DNA of 64,000 nt from positions 87,390,673 through 87,454,672 of the forward strand of contig CM036158.1 of the NCBI GenBank assembly GCA_020631735.1, in the 5' to 3' direction. Source of the DNA: Saccharum officinarum. Its lineage: Eukaryota; Streptophyta; Magnoliopsida; Poales; Poaceae. Every line of letters begins with the position of its first letter. Position 1 is the stretch's first letter. A model generated the notes under the pieces. That model was given only the letters and a program-made list of their open reading frames with translations. It made no database searches and was not told the DNA's origin. Position numbers and translations under genes: made by a program. Shown here piece after piece: positions 62,223 to 64,000 of this stretch.

Positions 62223-64000
62223 GGAAACAAAAAAAGGTTATTTGAAAAGAACAGGATTAAACATCAGTTCTTGGCATTCGGAGAAGGCCTAGCTCATGGG
62301 CTTGCATTCTTGTCCTTCTTTGAAGAGGCCAAATTCTTGTTAGATTTCTTGGACTTCTTGGTGGGGGATTTGGCTGTTTTTGATGGGCCTGCTTCCGAGG
62401 TGTTCTTCAGGGTGGGCTTCTTGCTCTAGGGCTTGCCGACCACTCTTTGCTTCGGTGGCTTGGCATTGAGCTTGTCATCAGAAAGATTGGATGGATCAAT
62501 ACTGCAAAATGTAGCTCCCAGGTCTCGAACTATAGAAGGAGAGAGCACAGGTGGATTAGGGGAGCAACCAAGACAATTTCTATCTTTACAAACTAGGGAT
62601 TTGAAGCCCTATGCAGATTATAAATCCTTTCACTTCTTCTCAAATCTACATAGAGATAGGGACAACCGTACCTCTTTTCTCTTTAGGAGTTGGCTTGCTA
62701 GTGTGATGAAGTGGTGGTGGAGTAGAGTGACCATCCTCATCCTGTGGCTGTATAATCTGCTTCCCTTTGGAAAGATCTAAGCTGGGTGGAGATGAGCCAT
62801 CAACAGAGCCAACAATTGTATTTTCATCAAAATGTTTCTGGAAGAAATTCTAGGCAGGAGAGCTTAGAAAATCCTTTGCCCAATCATAAGAGCCTTGCTT
62901 GAGCATCAGTAGAGTAAGGAAGTCCACCCAAGAAGTTGGAATAGTGACAGTTGGAAGAGACCTATCAACACTTGCAAAATTTGGCCAACATCTGATGGCC
63001 ATGGGGCTTGGGCCACTGGCAGCAGAGGCCTGCTGCAGAAAAGATGGGTCCACTGGGGAGTGAAGGTTTCCACTAGGCCCACTTGAAGATGTTCAAAAGA
63101 TTTAGCATTGGCGCCATCCTGACCAACTGACAGGGCTTCATTTTCATTTACTAGGTCTTGGGTTAGAGCAATAACCTCATTTTGTTGGACTTCAGCAACA
63201 GGCAGAGCAACATTTTCATTTTGCTGAGCAGCATGAGCAGGTAAAGCAGCCTCAAATTCTTCTTGGAGTAGCAGTGGTGGTGGTGGTGGTGGGGATTCAT
63301 CCTCTGAACTATCAGTAATGTCAACCATAGCAAGAACCTGACCCTGTGGAGCCTGATCAGGTGTGGCCACCTGTTAAAAAAAACTCGACCCGCCGGGGGC
63401 AAGCCGCCCCCAGGGCATTAGCACTAAGAAGGAGACCTTCTCACGCAGGCGAGAAAACCCCGAACCCCGGCCCCGTCCTGACACTGGAAACGTAACCCGT
63501 GAGACGCCGCCTGGACCATACACGGTCCTCAGGTCGACTTGGGCCGTCTCTTAACCAGTGCTTTGGCACACGGGACCGGCGAGGGGATTTTTTTACCCCC
63601 AGCCTGAAATTCGCTCCCACTGGGAGTCGAACTCAGGACCTGGAGGGTGCCGCCGGAGTGCTAGACCAACCGGACTAGCATCCTTTGGCGGTGTGGCCAC
63701 CTGTTGAACAGCTTGCATCACTTTCTCAACAGGCTCCTGGTGAGCAACTTCTTGATCACCATCTGGTTGGATTGGAATTAGTCCTGGTACTATTTCATCT
63801 TGCTGAGCATTGGGGGCTGGTTGAGACCATTCACCCCAGCCCAAGGCTTGGAGATGCTCCATATCAGGTGGTGGGGGCTGCTGATCATTTGCTGGTGGAG
63901 GAGGTGGTGGGCCATTCCCAGGCTGACCAAAACCAAGGAAATGGAAATTGTTGGATCAAAATCACCATCATCAGGAGGGAAATCCTCATGGTAGCCTGAA
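62223..64000 (-). pseudogene. LINE ORF1 region, interrupted and partial
   Basis: Minus frames 63862-63593 and 63370-62906 (the latter with DITDSSEDESPPPPPP) are Gln/Pro/acid-rich and resemble the variable C-terminal part of plant L1 ORF1 proteins. They are separated by the SINE at 63376-63689 and rejoin conceptually at its target duplication. 62250-62900 has further decayed Lys/Pro-rich frames. The RNA-binding and zinc-knuckle part of ORF1, if present, lies beyond the window. Confidence 0.6.
63376..63689 (-). mobile_element. tRNA-derived SINE with poly(T) tail
   Basis: 314 bp on the minus strand. Near its 5' end are Pol III internal promoter motifs: an A-box-like TAGTCCGGTTGGTCTAG (plus 63661-63677) and a B-box GAGTTCGACTCCC (plus 63622-63634). 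The body continues GGGAGCGAATTTCAGGCTGG, typical of grass Au-type SINEs as I recall them, and ends in eight Ts (plus A run 63376-63383). A perfect 16-bp target duplication, GGTGTGGCCACCTGTT, lies at 63360-63375 and 63690-63705. The host sequence is the LINE ORF1 region. The tRNA-like head is part of the SINE and not a tRNA gene. Confidence 0.9.

Larger units (their letters stand above)
58524..64000 (-). mobile_element. L1-type LINE, decayed, runs off the window
   Basis: A long minus-strand non-LTR retrotransposon. Its 3' end at 58524-58560 shows a poly(A) tail (T run 58524-58530 on plus) next to a terminal hairpin, AGCAGGGGCATTGCCCCTCC. Going upstream come a zinc-binding RT-associated domain, RT, AP-type endonuclease and the ORF1 region, which continues beyond base 64000. 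Many frame breaks separate the domains, so it is not autonomous. A SINE interrupts ORF1 at 63376-63689. The 5' end and target duplication are outside the window. Confidence 0.92.

Noticed and set aside
63601..63689. tRNA gene candidate with A and B boxes
   Set aside because: It is the tRNA-derived head of a SINE, continued by a SINE body, poly(T) tail and 16-bp target duplication. It cannot be folded as a proper tRNA from what I see.

Overview
The window is plant nuclear DNA, almost certainly from a panicoid grass of the sorghum/sugarcane/Miscanthus type. The grounds are GC-rich first exons in AT-rich intergenic DNA, many grass MITE families, a SIRE-type Copia element whose LTR is packed with GCGTCCGGTC motifs, and Gypsy-like LTRs several kilobases long. 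The species cannot be fixed from sequence alone. A run of exactly 100 Ns (5246-5345) marks a scaffold gap. I see no CRISPR array, rRNA gene, functional tRNA gene or bacterial-style operon.

Layout. 1-10.1 kb is intergenic: MITEs, an RTE-type LINE tail and unassigned repeat-like DNA. 10.26-12.38 kb holds an intact three-exon gene for an LSI2-like (ArsB/NhaD-type) silicon/arsenite efflux transporter, 493 aa. 12.9-19.7 kb has a LINE RNase H scrap, a reverse-oriented 4.7-kb solo LTR with a 167-bp TA tract, and two small TIR elements. 19.8-49.7 kb is a nest of retroelements. 50-58.5 kb carries two head-to-tail TIC32-like short-chain dehydrogenase (SDR) copies on the minus strand: 55810-58003 is intact (8 exons, 314 aa) and 51296-53031 is a pseudogene. 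58.5-64 kb is a decayed L1-type LINE on the minus strand, running off the window, with a T-tailed tRNA-derived SINE inserted in its ORF1 region between perfect 16-bp target duplications.

The most informative part is 19.8-49.7 kb. A SIRE solo LTR (19779-21780, TSD ATCCC) is followed by 1.49 kb of flank (H1). A large non-coding LARD-like element comes next (LTRs of 4.73 and 4.79 kb, 3.87-kb internal region without gag or pol). Then comes a SIRE element with a gutted 5' LTR, an intact gag ORF, a broken pol and a full 3' LTR, followed by the same ATCCC and a second copy of the same flank (H2). So one insertion site appears twice, once with the solo-LTR state and once with the full-element state. 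This is either an ectopic-recombination duplication between two haplotypes or two haplotypes stitched together in the assembly. H2 alone carries a further Gypsy-like solo LTR (TSD TACAT) inside a Tourist MITE, and H1 supplies the empty site.

Only two genes look functional as cellular genes: the LSI2-like transporter and the downstream SDR. I see no operon-like or defence-like system. The new material here is the structure of the retroelement locus and the coding-free LTR family.
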